From assembly GCA_001799735.1 (NCBI GenBank), contig MGUA01000022.1, positions 31,185 to 95,184 of the forward strand: 64,000 nucleotides of DNA, read 5' to 3'. This document shows positions 1-11,300 of this stretch, in pieces (position 1 is the stretch's first letter; the number at the start of each line of letters is the position of its first letter). The DNA is from Elusimicrobia bacterium GWB2_63_22. GTDB lineage: Bacteria > Elusimicrobiota > Elusimicrobia > Elusimicrobiales > UBA9959. The notes under the pieces are model-generated. The model had not been told where the DNA came from. It did no database searches and saw only the letters and a program-made list of their open reading frames with translations. A program made the translations under genes and the position numbers.

Positions 1-3000
1 TGCGAGCGGCAGGCCGGCGAAGGCCGGGCCGAAGCAGTCGGCGTAGTGCCCGGAGCGCAGCGCGTCCAGCTGCGCGTCGGAATAAGATTCTGTTTCCTTG
101 TCGAAAGGCGCGGGCGGCGTCCAGCCGGCGGGGGCCTTGCCGGGCGCGGGGGCCAGTTCCTCTGCCGTCAGCACCACGCCCTTGCCCTTGGCCAGTTCTT
201 CCTGGGTGAAGAAGCCGGCGCAGCCTTTTTTCATGCTGATGAACGGCTCGCCGTCCACGGTGCTTTCGTAGTTGAAGAAGAAAAGCCAGATGTCGCCGTT
301 CTGAGCGAAGCGCTCGATATTGATGTCGTAGTGTATCACCTGGCCGGGCAGCGGCAGGGCCCGGTGCACTGTTACCTCGGCGTCGAGCAGGCGGTACATG
401 GCCTTGCCCTTGGTGCGGTCGTCTATGCCAAGGTAGCCGCACAGGAACAGGTCGGCCTGGCCGGCCTCCACCGCTATGCAGGTGGGGATGCGGCCGCAGT
501 CCAGGTACCAGGCGCCGGGGAGGATGTCGTGCTCGGTGATCACGTTGCCGGAGGTCATGGAGCCCGGCTCGCCCTTTACGCTCAGGATCCGGTCCACCAG
601 CATCAGCGGTTCATCGGGCAGGCGCACCCGGGTGGGATAGGTGTCGGCGGGAGCGAATTTTTCCCCGAGTACCTTGGCGATGGACCCTACGGCGAATTCC
701 ATGCATTGCCCGCGGTTCATGAAAACTTTCTCCGGGGAGGAATCCCCGGAAACCTTTATGGCCGGGGCCGCAGGAGGGACGGGGGAGTGCGCGACCGGCA
801 TAGGGAGCACCGCGCCGGGCTGACCTCCCAGGGCCCGCGCCAGGGTCCCCTGGAAGGCTATGTTCCTCGACTGCAGCTCGGTGAAGTTTTTAGAGAGCCG
901 CAGGAAAATTTCGTGGGCGTTGGCCTTGGCCGCGTTGGCCGCGGCGAAATTCTGAAGATAGGCCGGGCCCCCCTGCGCGGAAAGGACTGGCTGCGGGGGC
1001 AGCGCCTGCGGGGCGAAGGCGGCCGGCGGGAGCGCCGCCTGCGGGGCGGGAGCGGGGGCCGGCGCCGCGGGCGCGGCGGCTATGGCCTGGGGCCGCGGGG
1101 CGGGCGCGGCGGCCGCGGGGCGCCAGGTCAGGGCGTCGGGGGCCGGAACGGAAAGCCGGGCTTTGATAGAATTTCGTTTCCTGGGAACGTCCTGGTGCGC
1201 CGCGGAACGGGATTCCAGGCCGTACAGGGCGGCCAGGTCTACCGGGGCCCGCTCGGCCAGCAGCCGCGCCAGCAGGCGCAGGATGGTGCCGGCCCCGTCC
1301 TGGTTCTTCACGCAGGCGGGCCGCGCCGCGTGGGGCTGGCCAGCCAGGATCTTGTCTATCATCCGCGTGCAGGAAGCCTGCGGGCCCAGCTCCACGAAAA
1401 CCCTGGCGCCGTCCTCGTAGGCGCGCCGCACCAGCGACGGGAAGTCGAGGATGTGCACGGCCTGCGCCACTATTGAGTCGGCCGCGCTGTCGCGGGTCAC
1501 GTCGTAGGCCTTTTTCCAGGCCCCGCTGTAAAATTTTATCCCGGGCGGGGGAGCGGTGGGGAAGAGATGCAGGTCCCGGTATTGTTTCTCCACCAGTTTG
1601 GCGGCTTCGAAGTGCACCGTGGACACGCCCTGCAGCGGCAGGAACACGCAGCCCATGCCCTCCACCACGGAGTCCACGGCCTTGCGGTAGCCGCCCACCA
1701 CGCATTCCAGCGGGGCGTTGACGATGAGGAGCGCCGCGCGCTCGGCGCCTTTCAGGGCCAGGCGCACCGTTTCGGCCGGGCGGTCGATCACGCCCAGCAC
1801 CCAGTCGGCTTTCTCGTCCTTGGGCAGGTTCCAGAAGCGGCGCACGGCGTCGCAGGGGCCGGCCAGGTCGCTGACGAACAGGCTGGACTCGTTGATGCGG
1901 CGCAGCATCTCGTCGCGCGCGGTCCAGGTGCGGGTGGCAAAAAGCCCGGCGGTCTCGCCGAGGCTGTAGCCAATCACGAAGGCCGGCTGCACCCCCAGCG
2001 AGCGCACCAGGTCGCTGACGGCCGTGCCGTGGGCCACGGAGCCGAAGATCATGGAATTGTAATCGTCCACTATGCGCAGTTCGGTTTCCGCCTGCCAGCC
2101 GGTTTCCCAGGTCAGGCGCCAAGGGGCGAAGAGTTCCGGCACCATCTGGGCGCGCAGATAGCCGTTCTCGGCGTCCAGCCGGCGGACGATCTCGGGCCAC
2201 TGCGTCCAGAGGGCGCGGCCCATGCCTATGTACTGGTTGCCGGAGCCGGGGAAGACGAAAGCGAGGTTCTCCCTGCGGGCCAGGCCGGCGGGGGAATAAT
2301 AGACGCGGTCTTTGAAGATCGGTTTTTCCGGCTCTTGCCGCAGCGCGGCCGAGGCTTCTCCGCAAAGGGAGAGCAGTTCTGCCGCGTCCCGGGCCAGCAG
2401 CACGATCGCCCTCGCCTTGGAGGGCCGCGTCCCGGAGTGAGTGAACCAGCCCCGCGCCAGTTTCTCCACGTTGGCCCCCTGGTCCTGCCGGGCCAGCCAG
2501 GCGCGCAGGTCTTCCAGCCCGGCCAGCAGGCCGCGGGCGTCGTCGTCCTCTACCGCGAAAAGGGCTTCAGCCCTGGCGCCGAGCGGCTGGCGGCGTTCTA
2601 TCAGGGGGCGGTCGCCTTCCGGCTGTTCCAGGCCTTCCAGCACTACGTGGGCGCAGTTGCCGTCCAGGCCCAGGGCGCTGACGCCGGCGCGGCGCGGCCC
2701 TTCGGCCCGGTTGCGCAGCCAGTACTGGGGCTCCGGGGGAATGTGAAATCTTTTTTTAGCCCGCGCCAGCGTGGCCAGCGGGGAAACCTTGTCCAGCGGC
2801 GGGAGGATCTCCTGGTAGAGGGCCAGGGCGGTCTTTACCACTCCGGCCAGGCCGCAGGCGTGGCCCGTGTGGCCGATCACCGGCTTCACCGACCCCAGGG
2901 CGCAGGGCAGCGGGGAGGCGGAGACGCCGTAGAAATCGGTGAGGGCTTCGGCTTCGGCGGCGTCCTCCGCGGGAATGCCGCTGCCGTGGGTTTCCAGGTA

Positions 3001-5337
3001 GCCGATGGTAGAAGGGTCCACCTGCGCTTCGGCGTAGGCCTCGCGCAGCGCCGAGGCGTAGGCCTGCGGGGTGGGGGCGGGTTTGTCCACGCCGCCGCCG
3101 GAGGCGAAGCCCAGGCCTTTGATGACCGCGTAGACGCGGTCTCCGTCGCGCACGGCGTCTTCCAGGCGCTTGAGCACCAGCGCGGCCGCGCCTTCGCCCT
3201 GCACCGTGCCGGAGGCGGCGGCGTCGAAAGGTTTGGCCTGCGGCGCGAAAGGCCGCAGGGCGTCCGCGGCGTTGAGGGCGCGGGGATCTCCGTCGATAGA
3301 TACCGCGCCGACCAGGGCGGTATCCAGCTCTCCGGCGCGCAGGGCGCGCACGGCGGCCTCGAGGGCGCGCAGGCCGGAGGTCTCGCCGCTGGAGATGGTG
3401 AAGCTGGGTCCCCCGACGTGAAATTCCCGGGCTATGCGGCTGGCTACAATGCCTCCGAGCGCGCCCATGGTGCGGTTGGCCGAGAGCGCCGGCCCGGCTT
3501 TTTCGCGCAGGGCCGACAGCAGGTCGCTCTCTTCTTTCTCCGAAAGCTTCCAGCCTTTTTCTGCGGCATACTTGCGGGCGGTGTCGGCCAGGGCCCAGCG
3601 GAAATGGAAATTGGTGGTGTTGAGGTCCAGCCCGAGGCCGATAAAGACCCCGGCGTTCTCCAGGCCTTTCCCGCCGGCGTCGGCTATGGCGCGTGCGGCG
3701 GTGTCGAGCATCAGCAGCTGCTGCGGCAGCATCTCCTCAAGTTCCTTCGGGGGGATGCGGTAGGCGTCGGCCGGGACGCCGACCTCGCGCAGGTAGAAAC
3801 CTTTCTTGACCGGGGGCAGGCCGCGCAGGCGCTCTCCCGGCAGGTCGCCGGTCGGCGCGGCCGAGGTGCCGAGCACTCCCTCCTGGAACTGGCGCAGGCC
3901 GCCGAGAGCCCCGAAGCGGGCCTCCATGCCGACTATGGCCACCGGCGCCGGCGGCGCGGGCGGGGCCTGGCGTACGGCGGGGGTGTAGGAACCTGAGTAT
4001 TCCTCCACCAGCACGTGGGCGTTGATGCCGCCGAAGCCGAAGGCGCTCACGGCGGCGCGGCGCGGGGTGCGCCCGTCGCGCTGGGCCCAGTCGGCGGCCT
4101 CGCTGGTCACGCGGAAAGGCGAACCGGCAAGTTTTACCTTGGGTCCGGGTTTGGAGAAATTGGCGGTCGGGGGCAGGGTCTTGTTCTGGAAGGCCAGCAG
4201 CACCTTCATCAGGCCGGCCGAGCCGGCGGCGGTGAGCAGGTGGCCGATATTGGATTTTACCGAACCCAGGGCGCACTGGCCCTCGCTCCAGCCGCGCTCG
4301 CCCCAGAGGGTTTTGAGGCTTTCCACCTCTACCGGGTCGCCGGTGGGGGTGCCGGTGGCGTGGCACTCTATGTAGTCCACCTGCGAAGGGGAAAGGCCGG
4401 ACTGGCGGTAGGCGGAGCGCATGGCGTAGAGCTGGCCGGCGGTGTTGGGGGCCAGCAGGCTGCCGCCTATGTCGTTGGAGAGGCCTATGCCGGTTATTAA
4501 ACCGTAAATTTTGTCGCCGCTCCGCACGGCGTCGGCCAGGCGCTTGAGCACGAACATGCCGGCGCCTTCGCCCACTACCAGCCCGTCGGCGGCGGCGTCG
4601 AAAGGCGAGGGGCGGCCGGAAGGGGAAAGGGCGCGCAGCTGGGAGAAACCCATCTGCGTGTAGAGGCTGGCCGGGCGGGAAACGCCGCCGGTCAGCATGG
4701 CGTCGGCGCGGCCGCTCCGGAGGGCGTCCACGGCCAGTTTTATGGCGTAAAGAGAGGAGGCGCAGGCCGCGTCCAGCGTAAAGCTGCCGCCGGAGAGGCC
4801 GAGCGCGCGGGCGATGGCGGCGCCGGGCAGGCCGGCCGGGTAGCGGTTGAGCGGGTCGGTGCCGGCCTTCAGGTTTGTGAGCTGTTTGCCGAGCACGGCT
4901 CTTTCGAAATCCGGCAGCAGGGTCTCCAGCGACAGCGCGGAGACGGCGTCGGTGGGCAGCACTATGTTGCCTATGATCACGCCTGTGCGGGCGCGGTTGA
5001 TCTTTTTTTCTCCGGCGTCCAGGAAGGCCTGGCGGGCGGCGTGCAGGGCCAGGTGGAAAACGGGGTCAAGCTTTTCGATGAAGTTTTCACGCAGGTCCAG
5101 CCCGCCGGCGTCCAGGCGGAAATTCTCCACGAAGCAGGCCTTGAGGGAGTAGACCTTGTCCGGGGCGCCTTTCTGCGGGTCAAAGGCTTCGCCGCCGGGC
5201 AAGATCCAGCGGCCGGCCGGCGCGTCCTTGGACGAGCAGATGCCGCCGGCTATGTTGGACCAGAAAGCCGGGAGGTCGGGGGCGCCGGGGAAAATGCCGC
5301 CGGCGCCGACTATAGCTATGGGCTGAGTCTCTTTCAT
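1..5337 (-). CDS. pfaC: Pfa-type synthase subunit, KS-CLF-AT-DH (PfaC-like), partial at window edge
   Basis: This is a subunit of an iterative polyunsaturated fatty acid or secondary lipid synthase acting in the cytoplasm. The frame is open from ATG 5337 through base 1 (1779 codons), so the C-terminus lies outside the window. Order seen: ketosynthase (about residues 5-430, DACASS with Cys192, then ECHATGTPTGDP and KSNIGH); a second KS fold (about 460-900) whose nucleophile position reads SGETSG (Glu652), as in chain-length factors; acyltransferase (about 1020-1330, GYSLG with Ser1125); an Ala/Pro-rich linker (about 1410-1465); and a FabA-like dehydratase beginning near 1540 (DEPLMLVDRI, VEAGQADLF). 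Its ATG overlaps the pfaA stop (TGATG), so the two are probably translationally coupled. Classical PfaC is KS-CLF-DH-DH with the AT on a separate PfaB. Here the AT lies inside this subunit. A second DH beyond the edge is expected but not seen. Confidence 0.9.
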   Translation of the reverse strand, partial: MKETQPIAIVGAGGIFPGAPDLPAFWSNIAGGICSSKDAPAGRWILPGGEAFDPQKGAPDKVYSLKACFVENFRLDAGGLDLRENFIEKLDPVFHLALHAARQAFLDAGEKKINRARTGVIIGNIVLPTDAVSALSLETLLPDFERAVLGKQLTNLKAGTDPLNRYPAGLPGAAIARALGLSGGSFTLDAACASSLYAIKLAVDALRSGRADAMLTGGVSRPASLYTQMGFSQLRALSPSGRPSPFDAAADGLVVGEGAGMFVLKRLADAVRSGDKIYGLITGIGLSNDIGGSLLAPNTAGQLYAMRSAYRQSGLSPSQVDYIECHATGTPTGDPVEVESLKTLWGERGWSEGQCALGSVKSNIGHLLTAAGSAGLMKVLLAFQNKTLPPTANFSKPGPKVKLAGSPFRVTSEAADWAQRDGRTPRRAAVSAFGFGGINAHVLVEEYSGSYTPAVRQAPPAPPAPVAIVGMEARFGALGGLRQFQEGVLGTSAAPTGDLPGERLRGLPPVKKGFYLREVGVPADAYRIPPKELEEMLPQQLLMLDTAARAIADAGGKGLENAGVFIGLGLDLNTTNFHFRWALADTARKYAAEKGWKLSEKEESDLLSALREKAGPALSANRTMGALGGIVASRIAREFHVGGPSFTISSGETSGLRALEAAVRALRAGELDTALVGAVSIDGDPRALNAADALRPFAPQAKPFDAAASGTVQGEGAAALVLKRLEDAVRDGDRVYAVIKGLGFASGGGVDKPAPTPQAYASALREAYAEAQVDPSTIGYLETHGSGIPAEDAAEAEALTDFYGVSASPLPCALGSVKPVIGHTGHACGLAGVVKTALALYQEILPPLDKVSPLATLARAKKRFHIPPEPQYWLRNRAEGPRRAGVSALGLDGNCAHVVLEGLEQPEGDRPLIERRQPLGARAEALFAVEDDDARGLLAGLEDLRAWLARQDQGANVEKLARGWFTHSGTRPSKARAIVLLARDAAELLSLCGEASAALRQEPEKPIFKDRVYYSPAGLARRENLAFVFPGSGNQYIGMGRALWTQWPEIVRRLDAENGYLRAQMVPELFAPWRLTWETGWQAETELRIVDDYNSMIFGSVAHGTAVSDLVRSLGVQPAFVIGYSLGETAGLFATRTWTARDEMLRRINESSLFVSDLAGPCDAVRRFWNLPKDEKADWVLGVIDRPAETVRLALKGAERAALLIVNAPLECVVGGYRKAVDSVVEGMGCVFLPLQGVSTVHFEAAKLVEKQYRDLHLFPTAPPPGIKFYSGAWKKAYDVTRDSAADSIVAQAVHILDFPSLVRRAYEDGARVFVELGPQASCTRMIDKILAGQPHAARPACVKNQDGAGTILRLLARLLAERAPVDLAALYGLESRSAAHQDVPRKRNSIKARLSVPAPDALTWRPAAAAPAPRPQAIAAAPAAPAPAPAPQAALPPAAFAPQALPPQPVLSAQGGPAYLQNFAAANAAKANAHEIFLRLSKNFTELQSRNIAFQGTLARALGGQPGAVLPMPVAHSPVPPAAPAIKVSGDSSPEKVFMNRGQCMEFAVGSIAKVLGEKFAPADTYPTRVRLPDEPLMLVDRILSVKGEPGSMTSGNVITEHDILPGAWYLDCGRIPTCIAVEAGQADLFLCGYLGIDDRTKGKAMYRLLDAEVTVHRALPLPGQVIHYDINIERFAQNGDIWLFFFNYESTVDGEPFISMKKGCAGFFTQEELAKGKGVVLTAEELAPAPGKAPAGWTPPAPFDKETESYSDAQLDALRSGHYADCFGPAFAGLPLA

Positions 5338-8300
5338 CAGAGAGCGGTCGCGCTCAGCTCCTTCTTCCGGAAAGCGGCGTTAAGGGCCTTGTCCACGGTG
5401 GAGTCGTAGCCTTCCAGCCTGGCCACAAGGTTGCCTTTGTCGTCGGTAAAATCTATGTCGGCCGTGCAGGAATGTTCGGCGCTGCGGGTCACGCGCGCGG
5501 AGATCCGCACGCCGCCCCTGGGGAACTGCGCGAACTGCCGGTAGGCGGCGGCCGAGTTAGGCAGCGAGCAGGCGCCGGAGTTCTCGAAGGTCCAGAGGAT
5601 CATGCCCTGGAAGGCGGCGTCGAGGGCGGCGGGGTCGGCCAGCCAGCGGTCGCGCAGCGGGCTGCGCATCCAGGAGGCCGGCGGCAGCGAGGCCGCGGCG
5701 TCGAGCACGATGCCTTTGTCGGAAACGCCGGCCACCGAGCGGATAAAACGCATGTCCTCTCCGTGGAAGAGGATCTCGCCGTAGGCCTTCTCCGCGGCGC
5801 GCGGGTAGGGCTTTATGGGGAAGTCGGGCGCCGGGGCGGCGGCCGCGGGCAGCGCGGCGGCCAGCACTATCTCGGCGCCGGCGTGCAGTTCGCCATTGGG
5901 GCCGCGCAGTTCTGCCGGCACGGTGAAGAGTCCGTTAGCCTTGGAGGCCTTGCCGGCCATAGCGGAGATCTTGTACGTTCCGCCGTCGAGCAGTATGCCC
6001 TTGTAGATCTTGAGGCCGTTGAAGCCGTGGAAGAGCAGGCCCGGGTTGCCGTGCAGCGCGGCGTGGGCCAGCCATTCCGTTATCACGGCCGTCGGCACCA
6101 CGGCTTTGCCGTTGATGACGTGCGAGCGCAGGAAAGGGCTGTCGGCCACGGAGACGGGGAAGTCGAAAGCGCGCGCGAGCGCCTGGCCGGAGGCCGGCGG
6201 AGTAACGGCCGGAACGGTCTTAGGCCTGGCCACCACTACTACTTCCGCCGGGCCGCCCTGCAGCGAGAGTTCGTTGACGAGGAACCTGCCGCCTTCCTTC
6301 AGGCCTATCACGCCCACGCCTTCTTTGGCGAAAAGGGCCTTTAGCCCGTCGTTAACCATGCCGCCGTCCCATGGGCCCCAGTTGAAAGAGGCCACGCGGC
6401 AGTCGGGCAGGCGGCGCGCCAGCAGGCGGGCCGTCTTGTTTAGCACTTCGTTGGCCATGGCGTAATCGCACTGGCCGGTGCGGCCGAAGCGCGCGGTGGA
6501 GGAGGAATAAAGCGCCAGCGCCTTAAGCTTGGAGAGGTCCAGCGCGGAAAGGATGTTGCGCAGGCCCGTGACCTTGGTGTCGAACACGGAGCTGAACTGC
6601 TCGTCGGTCTTGTCTTGCAGCAGCTTGTCGGCCAGTACGCCGGCGCCGTGCACCAGGCCGCGCACCGGGCCCAGGTCCTTCTTAACTTTGGCCAGCGCTT
6701 CAGCCACGGAGGCGGCGTCGCGGATGTCGGCGGAGTAGTAGGCGGCGCGTGAGCCGGCGGCTTCGAAGCGGTTGAGCTGGGCGCGGATCTCGCGGGCGGC
6801 CAGGACCTTGCGGCACTGCTCGCCGGCCGCCTTGGGGGCCATGCCCGGGTTGCGCGCCAGCAGGGCTTTCTTTATATCGTTCTCGGAGGCGCAGGCGGCC
6901 AGCCAGCCTTCCTCGGCGGCAGGCAGCGGGCTGCGGCCCAGCACGGCCAGGGTGGCGCCGCAGGCGGCGGCCAGCGCGGCGGCGGCTTCGGCGGTGACGC
7001 CGCGAGCCCCGCCGGTAATGAGCACCACGTCGCCCTTGGCCAGGGGAAAATCCTCGCCCTTGGCCTGTTCGGAGCGGCTCAGCAGCACCAGCTTGGCGCC
7101 GGTATCGGAAAGCCCCAATTCGGCCGGGCCCTTGCAGAAGAGCTCGTCGGCCACGGCCTGCGCCACGGAGACGGTATGGGTCCAGTCGGCCGCGGCGTCC
7201 AGCGCGCGGCAGGAAACTTCGGGCCACTCATGGCCGGCGGTCTTGGCCAGGCCGGCCAGCCCGCCGAAAACGGGGTCCTGTTCGGACTTGAGCCCGGAGA
7301 TGCCAAAGGCGCCGTCCAGGCGGGAGACCGTCATCAGGACGGCCCCGGAGGCTTTGGCGGCGGCCTTAAGGGCGGGGCCGGCGGCGCGGGTCAGGCTGAA
7401 AGCTTTCTTCAGGAAAACTTCCGAGGTCCCGTCCCATAGATCCTTCTTGTCCAGCTTTACCGCGGGGGCGACTATAACCAGGCCGGCCAGGCCGGTGCCG
7501 GGCACGGCTGTTTCATCCAGTGAAACCGTCCTTGCCGCGCAGCCGCGTTCCACGAGATTTTTAACTATTGCCGCCGACAAGGGCGAGCCGTCCTCTGTAA
7601 CCCAGATCGGGAGTTTTTTGTCGAGAGCTACTGCCTGCCGGGGAGCGGAGAGGTCCAGCTCGGCGGTCTTTAAAACCTCGCGGACTATTTCGCTCTCGAA
7701 AGTTTTTGCTGCCGCCGGAGCGGGGACCGGGGCGGGCGCGGGCGCCGCGCCGGCCGTGAGGTGGGCCGCAACCTGGCGCAGCGTGCGTATGGCGCCGAGC
7801 TGCTCCGGGGTAATGCGCGGGGCGGACGGCAGCCTTTCCTGCAGTTCGGAAAGAATAGCCACGCGCTTGATAGAGTCGATGCCGAGGTCGGACTCCATGT
7901 CCATATCCTGGTTTAGCGATTCTGCCGGGTAGCCGGTCTGCGCCGAGACTATCTCCAGGAGTACCCTGGAAATTTCGGAACCCGCCGCCGCAGGGGCCGG
8001 CTGCGCGGGCGCGGTCTGCGCGGGGGCCGCTGGCATTCCGGCGGTGAGGTGGGCGGCCACCTGGCGCAGGGTGCGGATGGAGCCGAGCTGTTCGGGCGTA
8101 ATGCGGGGGGCGGACGGCAGCTTCTCCTGCAGTTCGGAGAGAATGGCCACGCGCTTGATAGAGTCGATGCCGAGGTCGGACTCCATGTCCATGTCCTGGT
8201 TGAGAGACTCGGCCGGGTAACCGGTCTGGGCCGAGACTATCTCGAGAAGCACCTTGGAAACTTCGGAACCGGCAGCCGCCGGGGCGGGCTGCGCCGGGGC

Positions 8301-11300
8301 CGCGGGCATTCCGGCGCTGAGGTGGGCGGCCACCTGGCGCAGGGTGCGGATGGAACCGAGCTGTTCGGGCGTAATGCGGGGCGCGGAGGGGAGTTTCTCC
8401 TGCAGTTCGGAGAGAATGGCCACGCGCTTGATGGAATCGATGCCAAGGTCGGACTCCATGTCCATATCCTGGTTTAGCGATTCTGCCGGGTAGCCGGTCT
8501 GGGAGGAAACTATCTCCAGGAGTACCCGGGAGATCTCTGAGGTTGCCGCGGCGGGGGCGGGCTGCGCAGGGGCGGCAGGAGCTGGTACGGGCAGCTGTAC
8601 GGGCGCCGGCGCGGCCATGCGGGGCGCGGGGCTCGGCAGGGCTACGGGCGTGCCGCCGAAGAACTGCTGCTGCTGGTCCAGCAGCGATTGGAAGGAGCGC
8701 TGGGCGGCCTCCTGGCCTTCCAGGAACCGGGCGTGCAGGATAGCGGTCTGCTCCTGCATCTTCTGCAGGGCGGCCATGCTCTCCTGCGTAACGCGCAGCG
8801 CGTCGGAGGCGTAGGCTTGCAGGGCAGGCTGCAGGGCTGGCGCTCCGGGGATTGTTTGGGCGGACGACGGGGTGGCTACTACCCTGCGCGGCGCGGACCC
8901 ATGGCCGGCGGGGCGGGGGGAGCGGTAGTTGGCGCCGGTAAGTTTAACGGCCAGCTTGGAGATCTTGTTTTCCAGTACGTCCTTCACGCCTGCCTCCCCG
9001 TTCTCCCAGGCGGCGAGATCGAGTTTGAAACCCAGCGCGGCCACCCTTGCCAGGGCGCGCGCGGCGTCGGCTATGCCGGAGCGTTTGCCGGCGGAGGCGT
9101 CCAGGGCGAAGGCGGTATGCTGCCGGCCCGCGAGAATAGCCGAGGTCAGGCCGGTCAGGCGCGAGCCGGGGCCCACCTCCAGGAATACGCGCAGCCCGGA
9201 GGCGTACATCTTTTCTATCATCGCCGTGAACTCCACTGGCGAGGCCAGCTGCGAGGCCAGCAGTTCGCGCGCCTTGCCGGGGTTCTCCGGGTAGGCGTAG
9301 GCGGTCTTGTTGGCGTAAACGGCGGCAGCCGGCTTGTTGAATTCAACTTTTTCCAGCGCGGCGGCGAATTCTTTCTGCGCGCCGGCCACCAGCGGGCTGT
9401 GGAAAGCGGCCGAGACCTGCAGCTGCGTGCTCTTCAGACCGCGCCGTGCGCAGGCTTCGGCGGCCCGCTTTATCTCTTCTGTGCGCCCGGACAGCACAAA
9501 CTGCGCCGGGGCGTTCTTGTTGGCTATGATAAGGTCGAGGTTTTCTTCCTTGATGACTTTTTCCACGTCGGCGAGGCCGGCCTGCACGGCCAGCATGCCC
9601 CCGCGGTCGCCGGTGCCGGCGGCCATCAGGGCGCCGCGCAGTTTGGAAAGGGAGAACAGCGAGGGGGCGTCGAAGGCGCCGGCCGCGCAGAGAGCGGCCA
9701 GTTCGCCGTAGCTGTGCCCGGCGAAAGCATCGGGCTTAAGGCCGAAGCCGGCCAGCACGCGCCAGGCGCCCAGCCCGGCCGCGCCCAGCGCCGGCTGCGC
9801 CACCGAGGTGTCGCGCAGGGCGTCAGCCTGGGCCTGTTTGGCCTCGGGGGTGAAGGCGGACCTGGGGTAGATGAAGTCGGAGAGCGGCTTATCGCCGCCG
9901 AAGGCCTTGTCGGCCGCGGCCAGTGTATCCAACGCCGAGGGAAAGCGGCAGACTATATCGCGCTGCATGCCGGGGTACTGCGCGCCCTGGCCGGGGAACA
10001 GCACGGCCAGCCCTTCGGGCGTGCCGGAGGCGTAGAATACGCCGTCGGGGGTGGTCCAGGAGGCGGCCTGCTGCGAAGCGAGATTGGAGAGAGCGGAAGC
10101 TATGACTTTACTGTAGTCGGAGTCCCTCTCCAGCACGAAGGTCAGGCGCGCGGGAGCGTCGGCCTTGAAAGCCGCGCGGGAGCGCATGGCTTTAACGCGC
10201 AGGTCGTTCCACTGCAGGCCTGACCAGCCGGCCAGTTCGGTCTTAAGCGTTCCCGCGTCGGGGCCGGATAGCGCGGCTATCTGCACTTCGCCGTCCCAGT
10301 CGGGCTGGGCTTTAACGGGGGAGTATTCCTCCAGCACGGCGTGGAAATTGGCGCCGCCGAAACCCAGCGCGCTCACGGCCGCGCGGCGGGGGTGGCTCTT
10401 GGGCAGCCAGGGGCGCAGTTCCGTGTTGAGGTAGAAGGGCGTAGTGCCGGCCGCCAGCTGTTTTACCGGCGCGGTCACTTTAATGGTGGGCGGGAGGGTC
10501 TTATTATAGAGCGAGAGGGCGGCCTTGATGAGGCCGGCCGAACCCGCGGCGGCCTTGGTGTGGCCGATCATGGATTTGACCGAGCCGAGGGCGCACCAGG
10601 TGCCTTCCTTACGGCTGTCGCGGTAAACCTCGGAGAGGGCGTCCACTTCCACGCCGTCGCCGACGGTGGTGCCGGTGCCGTGCGCTTCCGCCATTTCCAC
10701 CGTGTCGGGGGAAACGCCGGTGACGGAATAGGCGTTGCGCAGCGCGCGGGCCTGGCCTTCGGCGCTGGGGGCGTAGATGGCCTTGCCCTTGCCGTCGGAG
10801 GAAGAGCCCACGCCCTTAAGCACCGCGTAGATCCTGTCGCCGTCCTTAACGGCGTCGTCCAGGCGCTTCATCACCATCATGCCCAGGCCCTCGCCCAGGG
10901 CCGTGCCGTCGGCGGAGGCGTCGAAGGGCTTGGCGTTGCCGTCGGCCGACAGGGCCGGGGTTTTGCTGAAGCACATGTACATGAAGATATCGTTGAAGCA
11001 GTCCACGCCGCCGGTGACCACCATGGTGGAGCGCCTGGTGGCCAGTTCCATGGAAGCCATATGCACCGCGCCCAGCGAAGAGCCGCAGGCGGCGTCCACC
11101 ACGCAGTTGGTGCCGCCCAGGTTAAAGCGGTTGGCCACGCGGCCGCTGACCACGTTGCCGAGCAGGCCGGGGAAAGAGCTCTCCTGCCACGGGACGTAAT
11201 CCTCCTGCATGCGGGAAATTATGGCTTCGGCGTCGGCGCCGGTGATGCCGAACTCCGACAGGGCCTTGCGCCACTTGGGGTGGCCCAGGCGGGCGCCGAG

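Noticed and set aside
46..4500. Long plus-strand open frames opposite the pfaC-like gene (for example 1567-3996, 809 codons)
   Set aside because: They are mirror frames of a GC-rich coding gene; the minus strand carries the full KS-CLF-AT-DH motifs in order, while the plus frames give low-complexity Gly/Ala/Gln/His proteins with no motif.
7760..8530. CRISPR-like or mobile tandem repeat
   Set aside because: The repeats are in frame inside pfaA, each encodes an ACP with its phosphopantetheine serine, and units are far longer than CRISPR repeats.
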